A stretch of 64,000 nucleotides of DNA from a virus: the IMG/VR virus record IMGVR_UViG_3300042868_011225, positions 1 through 64,000 of that record; one strand, 5' to 3'. The notes beneath the pieces were generated by a model that was not told the origin of the DNA, did not search any database, and worked only from the letters and a program-made list of their open reading frames with translations. The translations under genes were made by a program, and so were the position numbers. The stretch's first letter is position 1. Each line of letters starts with the position of its first letter. This document shows positions 52,178 through 62,400 of the stretch, in pieces.

Positions 52178-54016
52178 ATGGATATAGAAAGATTAAAACA
52201 AAGACTCAACGCATTTACATCTAAAAAAGATGTAAATGATGACACGTATTTAAAAATCAACATTAATAACAAAGAAAGGTTATTACCACCTGACGAAAAA
52301 AATAAAACTGTCAACGCTGGTGATAGATTTGATGTTGAAAGAAATCGCAGTAGTTATTATAGAATTGTTGGGTCGATAAACCCAACAGTTTCAAATGCGT
52401 TATTTAATTTAAACGATTCATCTAATTTTAACGCATTTACATGGTCTACATTTAACGATTTGGCATTTTTGGACACATCATATCCAAAAGATAACGATGT
52501 TGCTGATAAAACGGATTACACGTATCAATTATCATTAAAAAATAATTTGGTTGATATTAATGGATGGTTTGGTCATTTTAATCCAGACAAAACACGTTCT
52601 GGTTTTTGTGATTTTTTTGATATGGAACCAAAAAGACAACGTTTTTCGTTTATTCCAGATACGGCTCCTTTTCAAGCAACACCTGCACAACTTAGTGATG
52701 CAACAACACAAATAAAAAATTGGGAATTAACAATAACTTATCCAGCATCTGCAGACACAACCCATTACATGGTTTACAGTCCAACAACTGGAAATGGGTT
52801 ATTGATAGTTGATAAAGTTGCAAGTACTATTGCAACTAGACCCATGACTGGTTTTGGTGTTCCATGCAAACATAACCTTAAAATAGGTGATATTGTTAAA
52901 ATTACTGGTAGTACTGGTTTTGATGGGGAACACGTTGTTATTAGAACAGGATTAGATAATGGTGATTTAAAAGATAATTATTTTGTTTTAGATTTACCAA
53001 ATACAGGTGTTATTGATTTTGATACTAGAATGGTTAAAGTAATAAATGGTATTGATTCTAAGTATTATTTTAGAAGATTTAAAAAAATAAAAACCAAACA
53101 AGCACCAGTCATTGAAACAGATGATTATGAAACATATGCGTTAGGTTTTAGTGAAAATATATACTACGATAAAATTACACAATTTTCTTTTAATGAAGAT
53201 ATTGATGTTAGTGGGTTGGTTGACAATTTAGGAAGACCATTAAGTGAGATATTTTTAACTATTATTAAAACAGATAGCAACGGTTTATTTACCAGAGTAT
53301 CATCAGGGATAGAAACTCCGTTTGTAGAAAATTTTAACAATAATGGAAGTGGTTTTAATTATTTAAGAGCTTTACCAGTTATCAATAAAATACACAACGG
53401 TCAACCATCAACACTTGGTACACCATTACCCTTTGTTTCTTACACGCCTTTAGAATCTAATGTTTTAATTACTAATAATTTATTTTATGGTGATTTGGTT
53501 GAATTTAATTCAAATACTTTGTTAGAGGTTGTTTTGGCTGATGTTCACCACAGATTTAATACCGTAAATAGAGAAACACCAGCTACTTTACAAGCAGTAA
53601 ATATGCTTCAAGTTTCTGTACCACCATCAATTACTGAAAATGTAACATTAGGGCCAAGACAAGAAGGTTATTATTATAAATCACACCACCCTTTTAAAAT
53701 TAGAGATTTTTCTAGTTATATTGAAACGGGTGATGCTGGAACCGTTGATATGCCAAGTTATGCGATTGATTTAGGTGATGGGAGATTTGTTTGGAGAGAT
53801 TTGTTAGATTTAGGTTTTTCTGAATCTAGCATTAAACCTTTGGATTATCCATTTCTTAATGGTACACATTATTTATACGATAATTTTTGTTTTTATTTAA
53901 AAAGACAAGACCCATTCAATACGTGGGATTTATTTCATACAGATTTTCCAGCAGACCCAATAGGTGAAAAAATAACTGATAACTTTACAATTAATTCAGA
54001 AGAAGATGTTTGTTAA
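52178..54016 (+). CDS. Hypothetical virion-region protein (612 aa)
   Basis: A 612-residue soluble, beta-rich protein. The first 45 residues are basic and helical; then come F-N-L-N-D-S-S-N-F-N-A-F-T-W-S-T-F, a K-I-G-D-I-V-K-I-T-G-S-T-G-F-D-G-E-H strand block near 242, and a Pro/Tyr/His-rich region near 480-505. No family is recognised. It starts 1 nt after the preceding stop and overlaps the next gene by 11 nt, so it belongs to the wedge/tail operon and is probably a baseplate or tail-periphery component. Confidence 0.65.
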   Translation: MDIERLKQRLNAFTSKKDVNDDTYLKININNKERLLPPDEKNKTVNAGDRFDVERNRSSYYRIVGSINPTVSNALFNLNDSSNFNAFTWSTFNDLAFLDTSYPKDNDVADKTDYTYQLSLKNNLVDINGWFGHFNPDKTRSGFCDFFDMEPKRQRFSFIPDTAPFQATPAQLSDATTQIKNWELTITYPASADTTHYMVYSPTTGNGLLIVDKVASTIATRPMTGFGVPCKHNLKIGDIVKITGSTGFDGEHVVIRTGLDNGDLKDNYFVLDLPNTGVIDFDTRMVKVINGIDSKYYFRRFKKIKTKQAPVIETDDYETYALGFSENIYYDKITQFSFNEDIDVSGLVDNLGRPLSEIFLTIIKTDSNGLFTRVSSGIETPFVENFNNNGSGFNYLRALPVINKIHNGQPSTLGTPLPFVSYTPLESNVLITNNLFYGDLVEFNSNTLLEVVLADVHHRFNTVNRETPATLQAVNMLQVSVPPSITENVTLGPRQEGYYYKSHHPFKIRDFSSYIETGDAGTVDMPSYAIDLGDGRFVWRDLLDLGFSESSIKPLDYPFLNGTHYLYDNFCFYLKRQDPFNTWDLFHTDFPADPIGEKITDNFTINSEEDVC

Positions 54017-54890
54017 TAGATACCAAATAAATTTAAGTTCAATAAGTAGTGCCGCAACAGCGACTACTATAAACATACCTGTTAGTTTAGAAAGCCAAGA
54101 AATTGGTCAATCTGAACTAATTGACAAAATATTTGTTGACGTACAAGTTGAAAACGCAATCAATCCAATTTCTGATTATGATAAGGTTAGATTTTTACCT
54201 TTGGGTACCAATAATAAACCTATTGTAACAATTTCATATAATTTAGATTTAACTGGGTCAACAGATTACAAAGCTATTGGTTTTGCTGATAATGATATAA
54301 AATATCTAAAAAGTTGTTTTAAAGAAAGCTTTGTTTATATGGCATTTTTTGATTCACCTAATCCAATGACACAAAGACTTATTAGTTATCAAACAATTTA
54401 TTCTAAATTAAATGATAATGATTTATTAGGTATTGAAAGTCAACAAATACAAATATATGGTTCAGTTATTGGTATACCTGGCCAACCAGTGCCAGCAAAT
54501 GAAGTAAATTTACATTTTATTGTTAAAAATCCAATCCTAAAACCTTTAGGGTTTTCAGAAGGATATTATCTGTATGATTACAGAGATGAATTAAAAATTG
54601 GTGAATCTAAGTATTTATATATGAGAGCTAGCTTCAAAAATGCTAAAACTGGTAAATCAACAAATTTAATGGTTGCCAACCCAGCATCACCTTTACAAAT
54701 AGATAAAGTGGTTAATGAGTTATACACTAGATATATATTAACAAGAGATATTACAGGTTATTACTATAGAATAGATGAAACATACCATGGGAATTTAACT
54801 CCTTCTGGCAGTGTTGATACTAGTCCAAATAACGTATCACATGCTAGTAATGATGTGATTATAAATCTATATCAAATACAAGCACAATAA
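54006..54890 (+). CDS. Hypothetical virion-region protein (294 aa)
   Basis: A 294-residue beta-rich protein (R-Y-Q-I-N-L-S-S-I-S, K-I-F-V-D-V-Q-V-E, V-R-F-L-P-L-G-T). G-F-S-E-G-Y-Y-L-Y-D-Y near 205 is notable for its aromatics. It has an 11-nt overlap with the gene before and a 1-nt (TAATG) overlap with the gene after, so it is tightly coupled. Family not recognised; a baseplate-periphery role is inferred only from the operon. Confidence 0.65.
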   Translation: MFVNRYQINLSSISSAATATTINIPVSLESQEIGQSELIDKIFVDVQVENAINPISDYDKVRFLPLGTNNKPIVTISYNLDLTGSTDYKAIGFADNDIKYLKSCFKESFVYMAFFDSPNPMTQRLISYQTIYSKLNDNDLLGIESQQIQIYGSVIGIPGQPVPANEVNLHFIVKNPILKPLGFSEGYYLYDYRDELKIGESKYLYMRASFKNAKTGKSTNLMVANPASPLQIDKVVNELYTRYILTRDITGYYYRIDETYHGNLTPSGSVDTSPNNVSHASNDVIINLYQIQAQ

Positions 54891-55801
54891 TGGAATTAGT
54901 TAGAAAAACGATATTACTAGAAGATAGTACAGATAGAAGAGCTGTTGATTCAAATGGTAACCCTAATAAACAGTGGGGTAGAATGACAGCGACTACTTTT
55001 TACATAAATATTATGTTAACACAATCTATGGATAACATGGGTATTTTTGCAGATATGGAATTTTCAGCAAAAACTCAAAGTAGTTCAGTCCCTGATTATA
55101 CAATTTTAAAACAAAAATTACTACCATTAAATGCAAGTTTTAATTTTATAAATGGTGATATAGTTACACTCAATCCGCTTAATCTAACAAGTAGGGAAAT
55201 TGCAACATTAAGATTACCAAATAAAGGTGTAAGTCTTTATTATAATTATCCAGCCATTAACTCTTTAAATTTTAAAATTACGGGTTATACTGATAGTAAA
55301 ATAGAAGACTTAAGGTCATATAAGGCTAGCAATCCTTTTCAAGTTGGTTTTGATATGGAAAGAGTTGAGTATTATAATTATGCCAACGCACTTGTTAAAG
55401 GTGTTAGCAGAATTCATTCAATGGCTGAACCTAGAATTTATGTATTTGATACACCTACTGGTGCAACCCTAGGTCAATCATCACAAATTAATGGATTGCA
55501 ATATATTGAGTATACAGGTAAAACTAGACAAGTAACATTAAATGGTTTAACAAGTGGAATTCCACTTACTCAATTTAGTTATGTTTGTGAAGGTATAAAT
55601 ATGAGAAATACTTCATTATCGGCAATAACAAAAGAAGAATATTTATTTGGTGTAATTTTTCAACCAGAAGTTAAAAGTGAAGTATTTATAGAAAGAGGTA
55701 TAACTTCAGTTATGGACAAACATTTAAGGTTATCAGAAATAACAAATTTAAATGAATTTGCACGTTATGGTAATGGGTTATATACATTAAATAAACAATA
55801 A
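54890..55801 (+). CDS. Hypothetical virion-region protein (303 aa)
   Basis: A 303-residue protein, coupled by TAATG to the preceding gene. It is predominantly beta with Asn and Ser (M-T-A-T-T-F-Y-I-N-I-M-L-T-Q-S-M, L-N-G-L-T-S-G-I-P-L-T-Q-F-S-Y). It is similar in length and composition to its neighbours at 54006 and 55825, which may form one hetero-oligomeric assembly. No family recognised. Confidence 0.65.
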   Translation: MELVRKTILLEDSTDRRAVDSNGNPNKQWGRMTATTFYINIMLTQSMDNMGIFADMEFSAKTQSSSVPDYTILKQKLLPLNASFNFINGDIVTLNPLNLTSREIATLRLPNKGVSLYYNYPAINSLNFKITGYTDSKIEDLRSYKASNPFQVGFDMERVEYYNYANALVKGVSRIHSMAEPRIYVFDTPTGATLGQSSQINGLQYIEYTGKTRQVTLNGLTSGIPLTQFSYVCEGINMRNTSLSAITKEEYLFGVIFQPEVKSEVFIERGITSVMDKHLRLSEITNLNEFARYGNGLYTLNKQ

Positions 55802-55824
55802 AAAAAAATTAATAAAAGAATAAA

Positions 55825-56751
55825 ATGGCAAATGGAACATACGGTATAGTAAGACCAGCAGATATAACACCAGAAGATGTAGAAATATTTTATCATTTTA
55901 CTGCGTCTAGAGATAGTATTGGTAATGTAACGTTACAAAAATTATCACCAAGTAGTGATTATTTAATTAAAATTGATAACCCAAATAAAGTTCAATCACA
56001 AGTATCTGGTTTTGAAATTTTTGGTGGTATGTATACACTTAAACTACCTACAGATACATTTAATACCAAAGGTTTTTATACTATTATTATTAAACCAGTT
56101 GAAATTCGTACTAGGATTGTAGATGTAGGTGTGTTATCCGCATATCCAGACACCAAAGGTATTATATTTGACATTTCTAGTGTACCAACACAATTTACCA
56201 ATAGATTTGAAAATAATGGTTTGGTAGGTTATAGAATTGAATATATAAACAGCAATACATCAACAGCTGATGCGAAGATAAGTAATTTTTATAGAGTAAT
56301 TACGTCTAATAACAGAGCAGAACCAGTTAATCAAAACTTAACTAACACGAGTCAAAAAGCCATACGTTATAGATTCAATGATAACTCTACACTTACATAT
56401 TGTACTGTAACACCAAGTTCAGCAGCAAGTATCAACCCAAATGTATTTCCATTTATTGGACAACCAAATCAACAAGTCATTATTACCAATACATTTTTCA
56501 ATCCTTTGATGATTGAAGTTGAAATGGTACAACATGATATTGAGACACTTGCATTTGCTATGTTTGGAAATCAATCAAAATCACTTGATGATGGAATTTA
56601 TACTATTTATAATTTTAATAATGATATTTATAAACAATACAACTTATACGAAATTAAAGACGTATATACTGGTACTCCGTTATTTGAAGTACGAGAAGAA
56701 AGAAAAAGTGTTGATTTTGATAAAGCATTTGATAAAGTAACAAAAATATAA
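55825..56751 (+). CDS. Hypothetical virion-region protein (308 aa)
   Basis: A 308-residue protein with an A-rich leader (23-nt gap). It starts A-N-G-T-Y-G-I-V-R-P-A-D-I-T-P-E-D-V. Alternating strands (T-K-G-F-Y-T-I-I-I-K-P-V-E-I-R-T-R) are followed by a mixed C-terminal domain (V-D-F-D-K-A-F-D-K-V). R-P-A-D-I-x-P-E-D-V-type starts are seen in small tail proteins of related phages as I recall, but I cannot name a family. It lies 9 nt before the 898-residue gene. Confidence 0.65.
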   Translation: MANGTYGIVRPADITPEDVEIFYHFTASRDSIGNVTLQKLSPSSDYLIKIDNPNKVQSQVSGFEIFGGMYTLKLPTDTFNTKGFYTIIIKPVEIRTRIVDVGVLSAYPDTKGIIFDISSVPTQFTNRFENNGLVGYRIEYINSNTSTADAKISNFYRVITSNNRAEPVNQNLTNTSQKAIRYRFNDNSTLTYCTVTPSSAASINPNVFPFIGQPNQQVIITNTFFNPLMIEVEMVQHDIETLAFAMFGNQSKSLDDGIYTIYNFNNDIYKQYNLYEIKDVYTGTPLFEVREERKSVDFDKAFDKVTKI

Positions 56752-56760
56752 TTATAAATA

Positions 56761-59457
56761 ATGAGTGATAACCCTAGAGTTAGAGTAATACCTGGTTATG
56801 CAAAAAGAGAGCTTTTTGGTAATGGTATCGAATATAGAAATTTTAGTCCTGACCTAGTTGGTTTACAAATAGCCAGCGAAGGTGGTACTCCATTGTTTAC
56901 AATGGGTAATTTCAATATTACCACAAATATGGACCCAAAAAGTGATAAATTTTTTATCACAAAGAAATTTTCTAATTTTATATCTTTAACTGATTTAGAT
57001 TTAACTCTTGCTGATGCAAATAAGTTACTTACAGATAATGCAGGTGTTCTTCTTAACTTAGATAAAACTAACCTAAAATATAATGCTCAATTTGGTTCTT
57101 TAAGTGAATTTATTAGGATTTCATTAGAAAACATAATAACAAATTGGCCAGCATCTTTATATGTTACAAATTTTGCTTTAGATGCTACCAATAATTCAAT
57201 AATTGGTAACACTTACGATAGTTACAAATACGATAATTTTAGTGATACCGCTTTTTTTAGAGTTAATACAACCTTCATCGTCAATAGATATCAATTAAAT
57301 ATACTTAAAAATGGTAGTATATTAGATACTTTTAATGCTGGTAATAATCTAAGAAATGTAACAGCTAATTATGCAGCTTATGCTGTTTTAATAAACAATA
57401 CCGAGTATTCAGTATTGAATTTTACTGGTGCAACATATTCTACAAATGATTATGTATATTTTAGTGTTAAAGGTGACCCATTTTCAGGTATTTCAACATC
57501 TAATATTTCATATCATATAAAACCCAATAAAATTAAAGAAGAAACATTTTTTAATGAACTACCAGATTTTGAAGCTAATTTATTAAATAGGTTAGTAATG
57601 CCTAAATATACTTCAAAATTTAATTATTCAATTAAATCTGATGGTGGTGTTGTTGTATATGCTTCTGATTCGGTAACTTGGCCAACTAGTGATGGTTATA
57701 ATATTGATTTTGATACCAGCAGTTATGTTGATTATGCAACACAATTATTAAATATAGCAACAAATAACGATTTATCTACTAGTGATTTAATGAATAGAGT
57801 TTTGGTATCTGATTCGATATCATCATTTGATACTGCTCCAATGAATTTATATGATTTGGACCAAGATTCAACTGGGCAAAAAGTAACTAAAACATTAAGA
57901 ATATATGGTAGAAATTTTGATGAAATAAATAATTTTATTGAAGGAATTTCATTTGCAAATACAGTTTCTTATAATAAATTAAATAATATCCCAGATATTT
58001 ACGTTAAAAACTTAGCTAGAGTTCTAGGATGGGAATTAATGACATCAGTGGTTGAAAATGGTTTATTGGCTAGTTATGTTAAAACTGCTAAATCTACATA
58101 TGAAGGGCAATCAGTTGGTTTAACACCAGTTGAAGCTGATATTGAATTATGGAGAAGACTTATATTAAATTCACCATGGTTATGGAAATCAAAAGGTGCC
58201 CGTAAATCAATAGAATTTTTACTTAAATTCATTGGTGCACCAGGAGGTTTAGTTACATTTAATGAATATATCTATAAAGCAGAAGCACCAATAGATATTG
58301 ATTTATTTAAAATTGCTTTGGATTTAAATGGTTTAGATAACACAGATTTATCAATATATCCTATTGATGGAGATGGTTATCCTTACCCGTTGGCTGATAC
58401 TGGTTCTCTTTATTATCAAAACTACGGTCTTTGGTTTAGAGAAACAGGTGGTGCTAATTCAACACAGGATATCCTTACAGGTAATAATCCTCACTTAGGG
58501 CCATATGACGGTGGGTTTGCATATATTAATCAATTTAAAGGGTTAATACCTAATTTTTCTGCAGTTACACTTACTGCAGAAACAATAACAACTGGTACAA
58601 CTGCTTTATTTACAAATTATGACATTGGTACTATTACTAATTATACTGGACCATTATATGTTGATACAATGAATGATGATGGTACTGATATTGGTAACTG
58701 TCTTATTGTAACAAGCACAATTATACCAGACCCAATGCCACAACCATTAGTATCTGATTGTGGGTGCAGCAATCCTGACGATGATGATGCGTTAAGTATA
58801 TGCGTCAAAATTATAGCTGGGGAAGAAACTGCAAATTGTGAAAATGTGGCTGGAATAAAAGAAAGTCCCTTGGGTTATAATTATTTTATATATTATAGTT
58901 ATAATACAGAAGGTGATTTTATATATGATGGTGACGGTAATCCATCGACATATCAAAGTATTTATGCAACTAAAGAATGTTGTAAAGCAAAAGGTGGGAT
59001 ACCAACTATTTATAGTACAATGAATGACGATGGTAAACTATCAAATACTGGTTATGTGTGTTGTCGTGTAGGTGACATAAAAGGAAGTGTATGTGGTTGT
59101 AATGTAGCGTGTAAATGGAAGTTAGTATTTGACCCAATAATATTAAGTGGTGTTAAATATTTAGAGTTTATAAAACCTGATGGTAGTCTAGGTATTACCA
59201 CTCCAGATGGGTCACATTGTCCAGGTGTACCATCAGTAGCGTTCTTAACTGAATTAGCACCTAATATAACAGACCCGTATACTGGTGAAGTAGGGGTTGC
59301 ATGTAGATTAACCCAAGATGGTTTACAAGATTTAGCACAAGGTAATTTTGGTACCATGGCTATATGGATTAAACAAAAAATAGAAGGTAAAGTTAAGTGT
59401 TGCGATGTTGATATGGAAACATATTTGAAATATGCTGAAGCAATAGGTCTTAAATAA
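56761..59457 (+). CDS. Large baseplate-periphery protein with Cys-rich C-terminus (898 aa)
   Basis: Residues 1-400 are beta-rich. Residues about 410-520 include R-V-L-G-W-E-L-M, L-W-R-R-L-I-L-N-S-P-W-L-W-K-S-K-G-A-R-K-S-I-E-F-L-L and I-G-A-P, a block resembling P2 gpI / T4 wedge-type tail proteins that link the baseplate to fibres. From about residue 660 the protein is Cys-rich (S-D-C-G-C-S-N-P, T-K-E-C-C-K-A-K-G, Y-V-C-C-R-V-G). It ends K-C-C-D-V-D-M-E-T-Y-L-K-Y, a phrase with an echo in the next gene (E-C-C-E-Y-L-N-I-D-L-K-T-Y). The two may share a module family and contact each other. The baseplate assignment is inferred from this block and the operon. Confidence 0.65.
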   Translation: MSDNPRVRVIPGYAKRELFGNGIEYRNFSPDLVGLQIASEGGTPLFTMGNFNITTNMDPKSDKFFITKKFSNFISLTDLDLTLADANKLLTDNAGVLLNLDKTNLKYNAQFGSLSEFIRISLENIITNWPASLYVTNFALDATNNSIIGNTYDSYKYDNFSDTAFFRVNTTFIVNRYQLNILKNGSILDTFNAGNNLRNVTANYAAYAVLINNTEYSVLNFTGATYSTNDYVYFSVKGDPFSGISTSNISYHIKPNKIKEETFFNELPDFEANLLNRLVMPKYTSKFNYSIKSDGGVVVYASDSVTWPTSDGYNIDFDTSSYVDYATQLLNIATNNDLSTSDLMNRVLVSDSISSFDTAPMNLYDLDQDSTGQKVTKTLRIYGRNFDEINNFIEGISFANTVSYNKLNNIPDIYVKNLARVLGWELMTSVVENGLLASYVKTAKSTYEGQSVGLTPVEADIELWRRLILNSPWLWKSKGARKSIEFLLKFIGAPGGLVTFNEYIYKAEAPIDIDLFKIALDLNGLDNTDLSIYPIDGDGYPYPLADTGSLYYQNYGLWFRETGGANSTQDILTGNNPHLGPYDGGFAYINQFKGLIPNFSAVTLTAETITTGTTALFTNYDIGTITNYTGPLYVDTMNDDGTDIGNCLIVTSTIIPDPMPQPLVSDCGCSNPDDDDALSICVKIIAGEETANCENVAGIKESPLGYNYFIYYSYNTEGDFIYDGDGNPSTYQSIYATKECCKAKGGIPTIYSTMNDDGKLSNTGYVCCRVGDIKGSVCGCNVACKWKLVFDPIILSGVKYLEFIKPDGSLGITTPDGSHCPGVPSVAFLTELAPNITDPYTGEVGVACRLTQDGLQDLAQGNFGTMAIWIKQKIEGKVKCCDVDMETYLKYAEAIGLK

Positions 59458-59486
59458 AAAAGATAAAATAAAAATAAATATAAATA

Positions 59487-62400
59487 ATGGCGGATATAAA
59501 AGCGGTAGCAGACATAAGAATAGCTAAATGTCTTACTAAAGATGAAATAGCAAAAACCACTGATGGAAAGGGTTTAGTATTAAATTCTGATGGAACAGTC
59601 AGTGTGTACTATAATAACCCTGACTTGGGGTTATATCCTGTGCAACTAACTCTTGAATGCTGTAAACTATTAGACCCTACTTATACTTTTGATATAAACA
59701 CTCAAACATGTAGATGGGGAAAACCAAAAAATACATGTGGTTTTAGTGAACCTATTAATCTTATTATTAACCCTAAAGAAAATGATGGGACATTATTTTT
59801 TATTGATGATTTCCAAAAAGAAAAATGTGATTTAAAAATTAGTTTTGATTACTTATTAAAAATTAAATGTGAAGATTTATTAAATATTGCTAACCCAACA
59901 GTAGTGACCTATCTTAGAGAAGAAACTAAAACAACTATAGTTAAAACACAAATGGAGATTGAATCTATCAATGCAGATATAGAAACACTTACCAGTGAGA
60001 TTGTTAAACTTAATGAAGAATATTTAGGTACACCATATTCCTTGGAATGTGCTCAATTTCCTGTGGTAATAACAACACCTGACCCAGTAAATTGTCAAGT
60101 ATCAGCATGGAGTCCATTTTCTACATGTGTAAATGGTTTCCAAACACAAACTAGAACAATAATAACACAACCTGCTAATGGTGGTACACCATGTCCAGTA
60201 CTAACTCAAACACAATCATGTACAGTTGTTGAAACAACTTGTGTACGACCAACTACAACACGAATAAATATTTATACAACAATAAATGGTGTTAATATAA
60301 CTAATAGTGCTACATTAGCATGTGCAGCAGCAGCAGGAAATATATCCTCTAATTCTGGACAATCAGTAGAGGTAACTAATCTTGTGGATGGTGGGTATAT
60401 GTATGCGATTAATGGAACTAATGATTGTACGTTTTTTTCTAATGGTTTTTATGTTGTGTTTATAGGAGCTACACGAAAAGCAATTCAAATAACAAATGGT
60501 GTAATTACTATACTTAATTGTACGATAGATACATCAAGAACAACTACAACAACCAAAGCTGCAGCTTTTGATAAATCTGGTTTTAGTGAAATGGCAACTG
60601 ACCTTACAGCGAATTTAGATGTTTATCAAAAAGGTTCAACAACAACATACATATATGTTAATTACTGTTTAACTGACTTGGGTTTACAAGTTTGGGAAGG
60701 TATATTAAATGCTAGTGGTGGAAGCTACCAAGGTTTTATACTAGGTAATCCTAATTCATATACATGTGCTGACGTTATTGCTTTAGCAAATCAAAAAAAT
60801 GCTGCTGACTTATTTAGAGATTGTAAAGTCCCTTTTGGAACCAAATCAGAAATATTGGTTCAAATAAATGAATTAATGTCGCAGTTAAATACATTGCAAA
60901 CACAATTAACTACATTAAATGGTGAACTTGTTATATTGAGAGAAACTTTTGAAATACAATCAACTTCAACAAAAGGTTGTACATCAATGATTGATGCTTT
61001 AGAATCACTAGATGTAGAAATGCATTTAGATATTGTAAATGCCGATAATTCACTTACTAGTGTATTTTCAGCAGCAACATTCCAAGCAATTGATTCAACA
61101 ACCAATTTATATGATTATTTAATAAATAATCCTAACAGTGGTTTTTATATTTGTGGTGACCCTTCAAAAGATAATGTTGGTCTATCTAATTGTACTACTC
61201 TATCTTTAGATGAGGATGTTGAACCAAATGTTGATAGTTGTAATTCAATAGTTGAAGATTTGATTGATGCTTTAAGTTCAGTACCTGGTGCGGATATAAA
61301 TAATATTCCGTATAATGCTTTTGCTTCTCAATGGTTAACTTATTCAACAGTTATTAGCGACCCAAAAATAATAGGTTTAATAACGAATAAAAAAATAAAA
61401 ATTAGTTTTAAGATTAATTTTTCATGTGTTGATTTTTGTCTATTATTAGATAATTTAGTATTGGATAAATCATGTAGAAGTGTTGACAGAAACGACATAA
61501 CAATATCACAAAATCCAGGATTTGATTTACAAAGAGTAATCGATAATAAAAAATCATGGATAGACAACACATCACCAACCAACAGAGAGTTCCTTATTTC
61601 AAAAAGCAACGGAAACAATCCTATTAGACAAACTGATTATGATGTAAATGATGAAAGACTTGTAATCAACTCAAAAGAAATTGATTTGGACATATGTGTT
61701 GCTTCAGCTATAGAAACTGACGTATGGTGTTATTTAAATGACAATCCATGTGCTTTGACAGATGAATGTACTAGTACAATAGCTAGCACAGACAATAATC
61801 CATATATAGATGGGCAAACAATAGTATTCTCAGGAACACCTATAACAATAGCTGATTGTACTGATTATAATGGTATATTAGCAAATACAATGGCTGAGTT
61901 TATTCAAACGACTGAGTGTGGTACTATTTTACGTTTTAAATTTAAAACAACAGCAGGATTCCCACCAGCTTTAATTGTTTATTATTATTGGTTAGTGCAA
62001 CAACCTAATGGTGATGTAGAATTTTATTTTCAAAATTCTACAACATTTACCAACCTATCTAACGTATATCAAAATGGTAGAGAGTGTTGTGAGTATTTAA
62101 ATATAGACTTAAAAACCTATAATAAAGCTGCTAGCCAACCTGATGACTTTGAAGTTTATTGGGATGAGGATTGTCAAAGATGTAAAGTTCAAAAAGCTAA
62201 ATGTGGGGATGTTAATTTAAATTTACATACACTTGTTACAGAACCTATTTCAGGTGTTACAACAGTTGAACAATTTGAAAATCTTATGACTGGTCAATTT
62301 ATTGATGCTAAAAACAGACAAACAATATCATCATATCCAACACTTAGAGCAATTTATGAAAGATATTTAAATAGTTCAGAGCATTGTAGTACAGTTAGTT

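Noticed and set aside
60860-61618. Minus-strand ORFs at 60860-61105 and 61340-61618
   Set aside because: They are antisense to the continuous plus-strand frame 59487-64000.
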